This document shows positions 1 to 6,166 of a stretch of 6,166 nt of DNA, piece by piece. The number at the start of each line of letters is the position of its first letter. Position 1 is the first letter of the stretch. A model generated the notes under the pieces. It saw nothing but the letters and a program-made list of their open reading frames with translations, had not been told where the DNA came from and ran no database searches. The position numbers were made by a program, and so were the translations under genes. Source of the stretch: Robiginitomaculum sp. (GTDB lineage: Bacteria; Pseudomonadota; Alphaproteobacteria; Caulobacterales; Maricaulaceae); contig JALSYJ010000006.1 in assembly GCA_027071965.1 (NCBI GenBank), forward strand, positions 1-6,166, written 5' to 3'.

Positions 1-1818
1 TTCCGGATCCGGGCGCTCCGGACGCTTGCCGTTCATCAGTCCTTCAATTTCTTCACCGGTTAGGGTTTCAAACTCTATCAGTCCTTCGGCAACAGCTTCC
101 CATTCCTTCTTGTATTTGGTCAAAATATCTCTGGCCGTAGCTTCTGCTTCGTCAACAAAACGCTTGGTTTCTTCTTCGATTATTTTGGCGGTAGATCCGG
201 AAACAGAACTGCTTCGCATGATCTGCTGCCCTAAAAACACCTCACCATCATCCTCGCCATAGGAAATCTTGCCCAGTTTTTCTGAAAAGCCCCATTTGGT
301 GACCATGGCCTTGGCCAGCCCGGTAGCCATACGAATATCAGATGATGCACCTGAGGTTACCTTGTTTGAACCAAAAGCCAATTCTTCAGCTATACGTCCG
401 CCGAGCAAAATGGCCAGCCTTGAAGTCATTTCCTCAAAGTTTTGTGAATACTTGTCATCCTCAGGCAATTGCATAACCATGCCCAAAGCCCGTCCACGAG
501 GAATGATAGTGGCCTTGTGAACCGGGTCTGATGCCGGAACCTTTAAGGCAACCACCGCATGGCCAGCCTCATGATAAGCAGTATTTCGCTTTTCTTTTTC
601 ACTCATCACCATTGAGCGGCGCTCCGAACCCATCATTACCTTGTCCTTGGCATCTTCAAAATCGGACATGGTAACAATACGCTTCTCCCGGCGCGCAGCA
701 AGCAAGGCGGCTTCATTGCATAAATTAGCCAGATCCGCGCCGGAAAAACCAGGAGTGCCACGGGCAATCACCCGAACATCAACATCAGCTGCTGTTGGAA
801 TATCACGGGTATGAATTTTCAAAATTTTCTCACGGCCAAGAATATCAGGATTTGGCACAGTTACCTGCCGGTCAAAACGGCCCGGACGCAACAAGGCACT
901 GTCCAGCACATCCGGACGGTTGGTAGCTGCCAGCAGAATAATGCCTTCATTGGTTTCAAAGCCATCCATCTCAACCAAAAGCTGGTTTAAGGTTTGCTCG
1001 CGCTCATCATTTCCGCCGCCAAGTCCAGCTCCGCGCGAACGGCCCACCGCATCAATTTCATCAATAAAGATAATACATGGAGCATTTTTCTTTGCCTGCT
1101 CGAACATATCACGAACCCGTGAGGCACCAACACCTACAAACATCTCAACAAAGTCAGAGCCTGATATGGTAAAAAACGGAACACCGGCCTCACCGGCTAC
1201 TGCTTTGGCCAATAAGGTTTTACCGGTTCCAGGAGGGCCTACCAACAAAGCGCCCTTGGGGATTTTACCGCCAAGGCGCTGAAACTTGGATGGGTCTTTT
1301 AGGAATTCGACAATTTCTTCTAATTCCTCTTTGGCCTCATCAACCCCGGCTACATCAGAAAAAGTGACCTTGGTTTGATGTTCCGTAAGCAATCTGGCCT
1401 TTGATTTACCAAAACCCATAGCCCCGCCTTTACCGCCACCTTGCATTTGGCGCATGTAAAACAGCCAAAAGCCAATAAGCAGCATAATCGGCAAAAAGTT
1501 CATCAAAATAGTGAACAGCACATTTCGCCCTTCGGGCTTTACGGTCACGTCCACCCCGGCAGCACTTAATCTGGTGGCCAGATTAGTATCAGGATATGGG
1601 GTGGTCGCGGTAAAACTGCTGCCGTCATCATATCTGCCGGAGAGCTTCATACCGTTCAGGCTCACAGCCTTAATTCGGCCAGCCTCTGCCTCGCGCATTA
1701 GTGTGGAATAACTGATTTCACCGGCTTGCGTATTACCGCCGGTACCTTGAACCATCGAAAACAGCGAAACCACCAATAAAATGATGATCGCCCATAAAAG
1801 AAGATTGCGCATGGCCAT
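1..1818 (-). CDS. ftsH: ATP-dependent zinc metalloprotease FtsH (3' end cut by window edge)
   Basis: Membrane-anchored AAA+ protease that unfolds and degrades misfolded membrane proteins and selected cytosolic regulators; in E. coli these include RpoH and LpxC. I read 606 codons with no stop, so it continues past the left edge; family members are usually about 640 residues, so only the C-terminal tail is missing. Visible parts: transmembrane segment about residues 5-23, periplasmic domain, second transmembrane segment about 100-121, Walker A GPPGTGKT at 194-201, Walker B IIFIDE at 249-254, second region of homology with RPGRFDR at 311-317 (arginine fingers R311 and R314), zinc-binding HEAGH at 416-420, and likely third zinc ligand D494 in SSDIRMAT. 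All catalytic residues are intact. The ATG at 1818 is chosen because AAGGA lies nine bases upstream; the ATG at 1812 is placed less well. A 127-base spacer separates it from tilS, so it may have its own promoter. Confidence 0.98.
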   Translation of the reverse strand, partial: MAMRNLLLWAIIILLVVSLFSMVQGTGGNTQAGEISYSTLMREAEAGRIKAVSLNGMKLSGRYDDGSSFTATTPYPDTNLATRLSAAGVDVTVKPEGRNVLFTILMNFLPIMLLIGFWLFYMRQMQGGGKGGAMGFGKSKARLLTEHQTKVTFSDVAGVDEAKEELEEIVEFLKDPSKFQRLGGKIPKGALLVGPPGTGKTLLAKAVAGEAGVPFFTISGSDFVEMFVGVGASRVRDMFEQAKKNAPCIIFIDEIDAVGRSRGAGLGGGNDEREQTLNQLLVEMDGFETNEGIILLAATNRPDVLDSALLRPGRFDRQVTVPNPDILGREKILKIHTRDIPTAADVDVRVIARGTPGFSGADLANLCNEAALLAARREKRIVTMSDFEDAKDKVMMGSERRSMVMSEKEKRNTAYHEAGHAVVALKVPASDPVHKATIIPRGRALGMVMQLPEDDKYSQNFEEMTSRLAILLGGRIAEELAFGSNKVTSGASSDIRMATGLAKAMVTKWGFSEKLGKISYGEDDGEVFLGQQIMRSSSVSGSTAKIIEEETKRFVDEAEATARDILTKYKKEWEAVAEGLIEFETLTGEEIEGLMNGKRPERPDPE

Positions 1819-1827
1819 ATAATATTG

Positions 1828-1832
1828 TCCTT
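1828..1832 (-). promoter_or_regulatory. ribosome binding site of ftsH
   Basis: AAGGA on the minus strand, nine bases before the ATG at 1818. It favours that start (MAMRN) over the in-frame ATG two codons later, which would lie 15 bases away. Confidence 0.75.
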
Positions 1833-1870
1833 ATTTCTTCATCAGAAACCCAATGAACGGTTACGTTCCC

Positions 1871-1899
1871 TAAATGGGGTATTGTGGCGACTGAAACAA
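1871..1899 (-). promoter_or_regulatory. possible heat-shock (RpoH-type) promoter of ftsH
   Basis: The minus strand carries CCCCATTTA at 1879-1871, which matches the E. coli sigma-32 -10 consensus closely. The partner at 1899-1894, TTGTTT, keeps only the TTG of the CTTGAAA -35 element, with a spacer of 14 bases. A better -35 match, CTTGAAA at 1944-1938, lies 57 bases away and is too far to pair with it. Transcription from here would give a leader of roughly 45 bases before the ftsH start. ftsH is RpoH-controlled in E. coli, which makes the site sensible, but the weak -35 and the fact that alphaproteobacterial RpoH sites differ somewhat keep this tentative. Confidence 0.3.
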
Positions 1900-1903
1900 T
1901 GGT

Positions 1904-1927
1904 AAAAGATGCAAAATGCATCATTTT
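1904..1927 (-). terminator. A+T-rich hairpin after tilS, possible weak terminator
   Basis: Starting 18 bases after the tilS stop codon, the minus strand has arms GATGCA and TGCATC (1922-1917 and 1913-1908) around a TTT loop. The stem can extend by four A-T pairs (AAAA with TTTT) past one unpaired base at 1923. The final TTTT doubles as a short T run. The stem has few G-C pairs, so as an intrinsic terminator it would be weak; it could instead be an attenuator, an RNA-end stabiliser or a protein-binding palindrome. It is consistent with partial separation of ftsH from the upstream operon. Confidence 0.35.
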
Positions 1928-1945
1928 GGCATGATCTTTTCAAGT

Positions 1946-3250
1946 TTATGCGAAACGAATGCCAGTTTCCATCCCCCGAACTGCACCTTGAAAGCTAATA
2001 TGTTCGGGAAATTTCATTGGCAATAGTAAGAACTCCCCGGCAGAAGTCAAAACTCCCGGCATGGAGGCACGGGCGTAAAACGGAACTTTGCCCAAAAGCC
2101 GACGCTGATCTGCATCCAGCGGTTCCTTATTATCAGCCAGAGCCATAACTCTGCCTTCCACAGGCAGCACTATTTTCCATCTTTGATCAAATATCATAGC
2201 GCTACCGGCCTGCAAGTGCGTGGTATTTGGTGCTGGGCGCACCGAATACCTGCGCACAGACCCTGGATCCCGAAACACCCAAAGCACGCCATCATTATAT
2301 TTTAGCAAACACCCATTCAAAGTCACAGGCCCGGAGCCTTCATGCAAGGCTTTCCACATTTTAACAAGACGCCCTGCGGTGTGTTTGCAGCGCAAGCCCC
2401 CGGATACGCTAAGCATCAGTTTTTCAAAAAACCTTGCAAGAACCTGGGAGCTCACAGCGCTCAGCCGCGCGGTTTTTACTGTGACAAAGCCAAATGGAGA
2501 AAACTCCACCACACTATGCATGAGAGCTTTCACCTGCTCTTGTTCTATTGCTGCAATTTGCTGAAAATGCGAAATTGTGCTCAAGGTTCTTTCAACTGCA
2601 AAACCGCTGTCCTGCAGTTTTCTTAATTGCTGACGCAAACGCACCCGGGCATAATTACGATCCTGATTTGCCTCATCTTCCAGCCAGCACAAATTCTGTT
2701 TTTTCAACTCATTCCTAAGATATTCACGGCTGTGAGCCAGTAAGGGGCGCAATACTCGCAAGCCTGCTCCTTCAGGCCAGATTGGAAATGGTGCATCAAA
2801 CCCCATAACTGCCAGACCACGAACACCAGAACCAGCAGCAATACGCAAGAAGAAGGTCTCCACCTGATCATCACGGGTGTGGGCAATCCACAGATGAGAG
2901 CTTCCCAATCGCTTGCATTCTGCCGCCAGCATTTGATAGCGGGCATCTCTGGCATTTGCATGACCCTTTAACTTGTTGCCATTCCACAGAAGCACTTTGG
3001 CCCTGGCGCCCAATGCCAAAGCCAGCTCTTTTGCCTTATTTGCCTGTTCATCGGCATCCGGCTTGATTTTGTGATTGACATGAAGTGCATGCACCTGACG
3101 CTGGCCACCTATTTTAAGCAGGTATTGCAACAAAGCCAGAGAATCACTGCCGCCGGAAAATCCCACAACCAGCGGCTCACCCACGGCCATGCCTGTCAGA
3201 CATTTCTTAATCAACCCATCAGGGCCACTGTCCGGGTCGTTGTCCGACAC
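1946..3250 (-). CDS. tilS: tRNA(Ile)-lysidine synthetase TilS
   Basis: Cytosolic ATP-dependent ligase that attaches lysine to C34 of the CAU-anticodon tRNA(Ile). This changes both its codon reading (to AUA) and its charging (to isoleucine), and the gene is essential in most bacteria. At 434 residues it is close to the E. coli enzyme. Visible parts: PP-loop SGGSDS at 32-37, HVNH at 57-60, NARDARY at 99-105, AHTRDDQVET at 123-132, GSGVRGL at 140-146, and the LRPLL...DEANQDRNYARVRLR stretch (about 167-206) that ends the catalytic core. The rest forms the less conserved C-terminal tRNA-binding domains. The start is GTG at 3250, six bases after the cpoB stop, with no clear Shine-Dalgarno. The cpoB stop is in the same frame, so no start further upstream is possible. 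The ATG at codon 21, still ahead of the PP-loop, is an alternative. Expression probably depends on coupling to cpoB. Confidence 0.95.
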   Translation of the reverse strand: MSDNDPDSGPDGLIKKCLTGMAVGEPLVVGFSGGSDSLALLQYLLKIGGQRQVHALHVNHKIKPDADEQANKAKELALALGARAKVLLWNGNKLKGHANARDARYQMLAAECKRLGSSHLWIAHTRDDQVETFFLRIAAGSGVRGLAVMGFDAPFPIWPEGAGLRVLRPLLAHSREYLRNELKKQNLCWLEDEANQDRNYARVRLRQQLRKLQDSGFAVERTLSTISHFQQIAAIEQEQVKALMHSVVEFSPFGFVTVKTARLSAVSSQVLARFFEKLMLSVSGGLRCKHTAGRLVKMWKALHEGSGPVTLNGCLLKYNDGVLWVFRDPGSVRRYSVRPAPNTTHLQAGSAMIFDQRWKIVLPVEGRVMALADNKEPLDADQRRLLGKVPFYARASMPGVLTSAGEFLLLPMKFPEHISFQGAVRGMETGIRFA

Positions 3251-3256
3251 CGGATT

Positions 3257-4120
3257 TTACGGGGTGCAGCCGGCCCGGCGCATTTCAATATCAGCTTTGG
3301 TTTTTACCGAGGAGTTGGCCTTGGGGTATTCTCTTGGGAACAATTTCAGTGTCCGGCACGCCTCATCATTATCGCCAATTGCGGCAAAGGCTGCGGCGAG
3401 TTTGACCATGGCATCCGGCGCTCTTTCACCTTTGCGGAAATTTTTCAAGGATTGCAGATATTGCTCGGCAGCAACTTCAGGATTGCCACGCACCATTTGA
3501 ATTTCGCCCAGCCAGTACAAAGCCTCTCCGGATAAGGCGTGTTCCGGAAAATCAGAAACAAATGCCTGCAAGGCAGTATAGGCTTCATCAAAGAAGCCGT
3601 TTTCCAGAACCCGGCGTGCTTCGCTAAACCTGGCTTCGGCAGATGCAGGGTCCATTTGCGGCTCAACGGGCATGGCATCCGAAGCCATTTCCGTGTCCTG
3701 TGGTGTTTCCCCGCCAGCAGTTACCGGCTCGGCCAGTACCGACCCTCCTGCGCTGGCGGCGATATAGCCACCAAGCAAGCGTTTGGCGGCCTGCGCGTCC
3801 TTGCGGGCGGTTTGCACATCAGAATTCAACAAATCCAGTTCTTTGCGCAGACTGTTAATATCTTCACGTTGGCGGATATTCTCAAAGCGCAAGCGCTCAT
3901 TTTCTCCAACTTGCATGCGCAATTGCCGCTCCAGCTCATCCAGACGCTGTTGCAGTTGAATAGCTGCCGGATCGCCAGTTAACAAACGCTCCTCAAGTGC
4001 GATAACCCGCTGGGTTAACGCATCCATACGCAAGCCAAGCTCCTTACGGGACTCAGCAGCAAGAGCAGACCCCGAAAGGGAAGCAAAGACAACACAAAGC
4101 ACAAGGGTCAGAGTTCGCAT
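3257..4120 (-). CDS. cpoB: cell division coordinator CpoB (YbgF), Tol-Pal associated
   Basis: Periplasmic protein that in E. coli binds TolA and PBP1B and couples Tol-driven outer-membrane constriction to septal peptidoglycan synthesis. It has 287 residues. Order of parts: signal peptide at about 1-21 (MRTLTLVLCVV..., cleavage near ALA|A), a charged heptad-rich coiled coil at about 26-113 expected to drive oligomerisation, a Pro/Ala/Glu-rich linker at about 125-160, and a C-terminal TPR domain at about 161-270 with the family's ALYWLGE motif at 200-206. Cysteines C255 and C285 both lie in the exported domain and could pair; C9 is in the signal peptide and there is no lipobox. ATG at 4120 is preceded by AAGG seven bases upstream, a good fit. 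It follows pal by 64 bases and precedes tilS by six. Family assignment is secure from architecture and position. Confidence 0.95.
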   Translation of the reverse strand: MRTLTLVLCVVFASLSGSALAAESRKELGLRMDALTQRVIALEERLLTGDPAAIQLQQRLDELERQLRMQVGENERLRFENIRQREDINSLRKELDLLNSDVQTARKDAQAAKRLLGGYIAASAGGSVLAEPVTAGGETPQDTEMASDAMPVEPQMDPASAEARFSEARRVLENGFFDEAYTALQAFVSDFPEHALSGEALYWLGEIQMVRGNPEVAAEQYLQSLKNFRKGERAPDAMVKLAAAFAAIGDNDEACRTLKLFPREYPKANSSVKTKADIEMRRAGCTP

Positions 4121-4146
4121 ACCCGCACCTTTTCAATCAAATATAG

Positions 4147-4171
4147 CAAAAACAAGGCAGAAGCCTGATTT
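4147..4171 (-). terminator. weak intrinsic-terminator-like hairpin between pal and cpoB
   Basis: On the minus strand AGGC (4166-4163), a four-base loop TTCT, and GCCT (4158-4155) form a G+C-rich core. Outer A-T pairs extend the stem across one C-T mismatch and one T-G wobble. The run GTTTTTG (4153-4147) follows at once. It sits 18 bases after the pal stop. The short core argues for partial termination or an RNA end that leaves more tolB-pal message than cpoB-tilS message, not a full stop. Confidence 0.4.
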
Positions 4172-4184
4172 ATTGATTGCCCGA

Positions 4185-4730
4185 TCAGCTAACAGCACCA
4201 GATACAATCGCAGAATGGGCATTACGATTGATCGACCAAGCCGCATTTGTGGATCGCGGATCAATTGGGCGCTCCTTACCATAGGATATGGTGGTTAGTC
4301 GAGACGGATCAACACCAAGATTAACCAGATATTCCTTAACTGCACTGGCGCGTCTGGCACCTAGAGCCAGATTGTACTCACGAGTACCACGCTCATCGCA
4401 ATTGCCGGCAATCAGCAATCTTACCCGTGGATAGCTGTTCAGCCATGCGGCCTGCTTAGCCAACACAGCTCTGGATTCACTGCTTAAGGTATAGCTGTCA
4501 TATGCAAAATATACCCGATCGCCCGCATTGGTGGCAAAATCCTCAATGGAGCCAGGAGTAACAGTGTGAACTGGCTGCGTATTGTGTGACTGCACAGGGG
4601 TTACACGATGTGAGCTTACCTGATGTTGTGGTTCGGTGGGGGCCGGAGCTACTGGTTCAGCAACTTTGGGCTCACTGGCGCACGCCGATACAGCAAGTAT
4701 TGCGGCTAAACTGATCAATTGAATTTTCAT
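4185..4730 (-). CDS. pal: peptidoglycan-associated lipoprotein Pal
   Basis: Outer-membrane lipoprotein that binds the peptidoglycan stem peptide and, in exchange, TolB; it is the anchor point of the Tol-Pal system at the division site. Start chosen at ATG 4730 (181 residues) because it opens a lipoprotein signal peptide, MKIQLISLAA, with lipobox VSAC (C17 is the lipidated cysteine), and has AAAGGA seven bases upstream. A longer frame reaches a TTG at 4811 but would bury the signal. Residue +2 after the cysteine is Ala, compatible with outer-membrane sorting. A linker rich in Pro, Gln and His (about 18-60) leads to the OmpA-like domain (about 70-178) with the signature NCDERGTREYNLALGARRA at 110-128. 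D112 and R127 align with the two OmpA residues (D271, R286) that hold diaminopimelate. It lies 96 bases after tolB. Confidence 0.97.
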   Translation of the reverse strand: MKIQLISLAAILAVSACASEPKVAEPVAPAPTEPQHQVSSHRVTPVQSHNTQPVHTVTPGSIEDFATNAGDRVYFAYDSYTLSSESRAVLAKQAAWLNSYPRVRLLIAGNCDERGTREYNLALGARRASAVKEYLVNLGVDPSRLTTISYGKERPIDPRSTNAAWSINRNAHSAIVSGAVS

Positions 4731-4737
4731 TCTGTTT

Positions 4738-4743
4738 TCCTTT
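4738..4743 (-). promoter_or_regulatory. ribosome binding site of pal
   Basis: AAAGGA on the minus strand, seven bases before the ATG at 4730. This site, together with the lipobox it places at residue 17, decides the pal start against the in-frame TTG at 4811. Confidence 0.8.
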
Positions 4744-4811
4744 GCGAAACGAAACTGATAATGGCAAAAGTATCTCAATATTTTGTTATTCTCGTTTATA
4801 GCGCCTGACAA

Positions 4812-4823
4812 ACTAGCCCTAGT
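4812..4823 (-). repeat. short perfect palindrome in the tolB-pal spacer
   Basis: ACTAG-GG-CTAGT on the minus strand: two five-base arms around a two-base centre, starting three bases after the tolB stop. The centre is too short for a full five-pair RNA stem; a four-pair hairpin with a GGGC loop is possible. There is no T run, so it is not a terminator. The rest of this 96-base spacer is A+T-rich; it holds a TATAAA (4800-4795) but no matching -35, so I do not call a promoter. Confidence 0.3.
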
Positions 4824-4826
4824 GTT

Positions 4827-6137
4827 CTATTCAATCAAGGGGGACCATGCCGGATCGGATGAATCTCCTGGTGTGATAACTTTACGCAAATTGGCCCCGG
4901 TCAGATCAACGCTCCATATCTGAGGCCCTGATCCGGGCCGGACTTCCCGCGAAAACATCAAAACCCGGCCATTTGGTGACCAGGTAGGCCCTTCATCAAG
5001 ATAGGCCGTAGTTAAAATTCGCTCACCCTGCCCGTCAGGACGCATTACCCCGATATGGAACTTGCCTTTCAATTGCTTGGTAAAGGCAATCAAATCGCCG
5101 CGCGGCGACCATACCGGAGCCGAATACCGCCCCTTGTTAAAGCTGATGCGGTGAATATCACTGCCATCCACATTCATGATATATAATTGCGGCGAGCCAC
5201 CACGATCAGAGTTAAACACAATTTTTGAACCATCTGGTGAAAATGATGGCGAGGTGTCAATGGCAGGCGAACTGGTTAGCCGATTGCGGGTGCGGGTGCG
5301 CAAATCCATAACCCAGATATCACTATTGCCATTTTGCACCAGACTCATGATCACTTTTTTTCCATCGGGGGAAAATCGTGGTGCAAAAGTCATTCCGGGA
5401 AAATCACCAAGAACTTCCTGCCGTCCTGTTTCTATGTTGAAAAGGAATACAGAGGGCACCATTGTCGAATATGACAGGTAAGTGATCTGCTGGGCTGTTG
5501 GTGAAAACCTTGGGGTCAGCACCGTATAGCTGCCAGGGGTCAGGAAGGTGGAATTGGCTCCATCTTGGTCCATAATCGCCAGCCGTTTGGTTCGGTTGGT
5601 CTTGGGCCCAGATTCAGCAATATAAACAATCCTTGTGTCAAAATATCCGGATTCTCCGGTTAGTTTCTGATAGATGGAATCAGCTATTTTATGAGCGATC
5701 CGGCGCCAGTTTTCCGGTGTGGTTCCCATTTGCTGTCCTAAAAGATGGCTTTCAGCGAACACATCCCAAAGCCGCATATCAACCCGGATACGGTTTTCAT
5801 CTTCAATCACTACCCGACCCGCCAGCAAGGCATCGGCCTTTATCACCCGCCATTCGGCAAATTTGGGCTGCATGTCGATATTGCGCTGTTGTTCAATGTA
5901 AGATGCAGGATCCAGAACCCTGAATAAGCCTGAACGCTCCAGATCAGCTCGAACCACTGCGGCAATCTTTTGCCCAAGCTCACGCTCCGGTACTGATGAG
6001 CCGGAAAAGTCCGGGAGCGCCAAGGGTGTGGGATCAAGGTGGCCACGGGTTATATCGATCTCCAGCGCAGCATTGGCACCACTGGCAAGCCCAAAGACAA
6101 TAATGCCAATAATCAGGGTAATTTTTCTGATAGTCAT
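4827..6137 (-). CDS. tolB: Tol-Pal system beta-propeller protein TolB
   Basis: Periplasmic protein that shuttles between Pal and TolA, transmitting the inner-membrane motor's work to the outer membrane and peptidoglycan. It has 436 residues, the usual size. Signal peptide about 1-23, with cleavage after ANA giving a mature start ALEIDITRG; in E. coli the mature N-terminus is the TolA-binding tail. An N-terminal alpha/beta domain follows (about 33-165), then a six-bladed propeller. Its blade marks recur about every 44 residues: RFSP at 210, RFSPDGKK at 254, SFSPDGSK at 298, VWSPRG at 342, TWSPNG at 385 and AWSP at 430. The DIWVMDL, QLYIMNVDG and QIWSVDLTG strands also fit. ATG at 6137 lies one base after the stop of the preceding frame; the only Shine-Dalgarno candidate is a weak GGGA ten bases upstream, so translation is probably coupled to that gene. 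Confidence 0.98.
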   Translation of the reverse strand: MTIRKITLIIGIIVFGLASGANAALEIDITRGHLDPTPLALPDFSGSSVPERELGQKIAAVVRADLERSGLFRVLDPASYIEQQRNIDMQPKFAEWRVIKADALLAGRVVIEDENRIRVDMRLWDVFAESHLLGQQMGTTPENWRRIAHKIADSIYQKLTGESGYFDTRIVYIAESGPKTNRTKRLAIMDQDGANSTFLTPGSYTVLTPRFSPTAQQITYLSYSTMVPSVFLFNIETGRQEVLGDFPGMTFAPRFSPDGKKVIMSLVQNGNSDIWVMDLRTRTRNRLTSSPAIDTSPSFSPDGSKIVFNSDRGGSPQLYIMNVDGSDIHRISFNKGRYSAPVWSPRGDLIAFTKQLKGKFHIGVMRPDGQGERILTTAYLDEGPTWSPNGRVLMFSREVRPGSGPQIWSVDLTGANLRKVITPGDSSDPAWSPLIE

Positions 6138-6138
6138 G

Positions 6139-6166
6139 TTATTCGGTTCCCATCATTTCTGCGGCG
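6139..6166 (-). CDS. C-terminal end of the preceding gene, probably tolA (5' part outside window)
   Basis: The minus-strand frame entering at the right edge reads AAEMMGTE and stops at TAA (6141-6139), one base before the tolB ATG. In Alphaproteobacteria tolA directly precedes tolB, usually with little or no gap, so this is most likely the last codons of tolA. Eight residues are too few to recognise TolA. A second minus-strand frame also stays open to the edge, so an overlapping gene cannot be excluded. Confidence 0.45.

Noticed and set aside
920..1282. Plus-strand open frame of 120 codons
   Set aside because: It lies wholly antisense to the conserved AAA+ core of ftsH and has low-complexity Ser/Pro content typical of an antisense shadow.
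1733..1924. 63-residue minus-strand frame covering the tilS-ftsH spacer and the ftsH start
   Set aside because: It has no clear ribosome binding site, begins inside a hairpin, overlaps the secure ftsH start in another frame and resembles nothing I recognise.
1938..1944. CTTGAAA as the -35 of a heat-shock promoter with CCCCATTTA
   Set aside because: The spacing of 57 bases is far beyond the 11-17 bases such promoters use, and no good -10 lies at the right distance from it.
3071..3982. Plus-strand frames antisense to tilS and cpoB (up to 154 codons)
   Set aside because: They overlap conserved TilS and CpoB coding sequence on the other strand and have no recognisable domains.
4795..4800. TATAAA in the tolB-pal spacer as a promoter for pal
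   Set aside because: No sequence resembling TTGACA lies 16-18 bases upstream; the region is A+T-rich, so a chance match is likely.
4731..4811. 27-residue N-terminal extension of Pal from a TTG codon
   Set aside because: It would place the lipoprotein signal peptide inside the protein. The ATG at 4730 has a good ribosome binding site and a correct lipobox position.
1..6166. A novel defence, mobile or otherwise undescribed system
   Set aside because: Every coding base is explained by well-known conserved genes with intact motifs; I see no direct repeats, integrase, toxin or unexplained frame.

Overview
The window is a compact stretch of housekeeping genes, all read from the minus strand. In transcription order (right to left) they are: the last few codons of an upstream gene (probably tolA), tolB, pal, cpoB (ybgF), tilS and ftsH. 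ftsH runs off the left edge, so its stop codon is not in view. This order is the familiar Tol-Pal/TilS/FtsH neighbourhood of many Alphaproteobacteria. The mature start of TolB (LEIDITRG), the OmpA-like domain of Pal and the FtsH sequence also fit that class. Base composition looks moderate, near half G+C, with no obvious jump between genes, and there is no sign of mobile DNA. Genus cannot be told from what is here.

Region by region: 6139-6166 holds the end of the preceding reading frame, one base from the tolB start. 4827-6137 is tolB, the periplasmic beta-propeller. 4731-4826 is an A+T-rich spacer with a small palindrome and the pal ribosome binding site. 4185-4730 is pal, a lipoprotein that begins 81 bases inside the longest possible frame. 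4121-4184 is a spacer with a weak terminator-like hairpin. 3257-4120 is cpoB. tilS (1946-3250) follows after six bases, starts with GTG and lies in the same frame as cpoB. 1819-1945 is the only other sizeable spacer; it carries an A+T-rich hairpin, a possible heat-shock-type promoter and the ftsH ribosome binding site. 1-1818 is ftsH, which lacks only its C-terminal tail.

TolB, Pal and CpoB belong to one envelope machine. TolB and Pal link the outer membrane and peptidoglycan to the inner-membrane TolQRA motor during constriction, and CpoB ties that machine to septal cell-wall synthesis. TilS modifies a tRNA for isoleucine and FtsH is the membrane-bound ATP-dependent protease. These two are unrelated in mechanism but commonly follow the tol cluster in this class. 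No stretch longer than 300 bases lacks a gene. I found no RNA gene, CRISPR array, insertion sequence or unknown defence-like system. The points worth a second look are regulatory or concern translation: the cpoB/tilS junction, the two hairpins in spacers and the possible RpoH promoter of ftsH.
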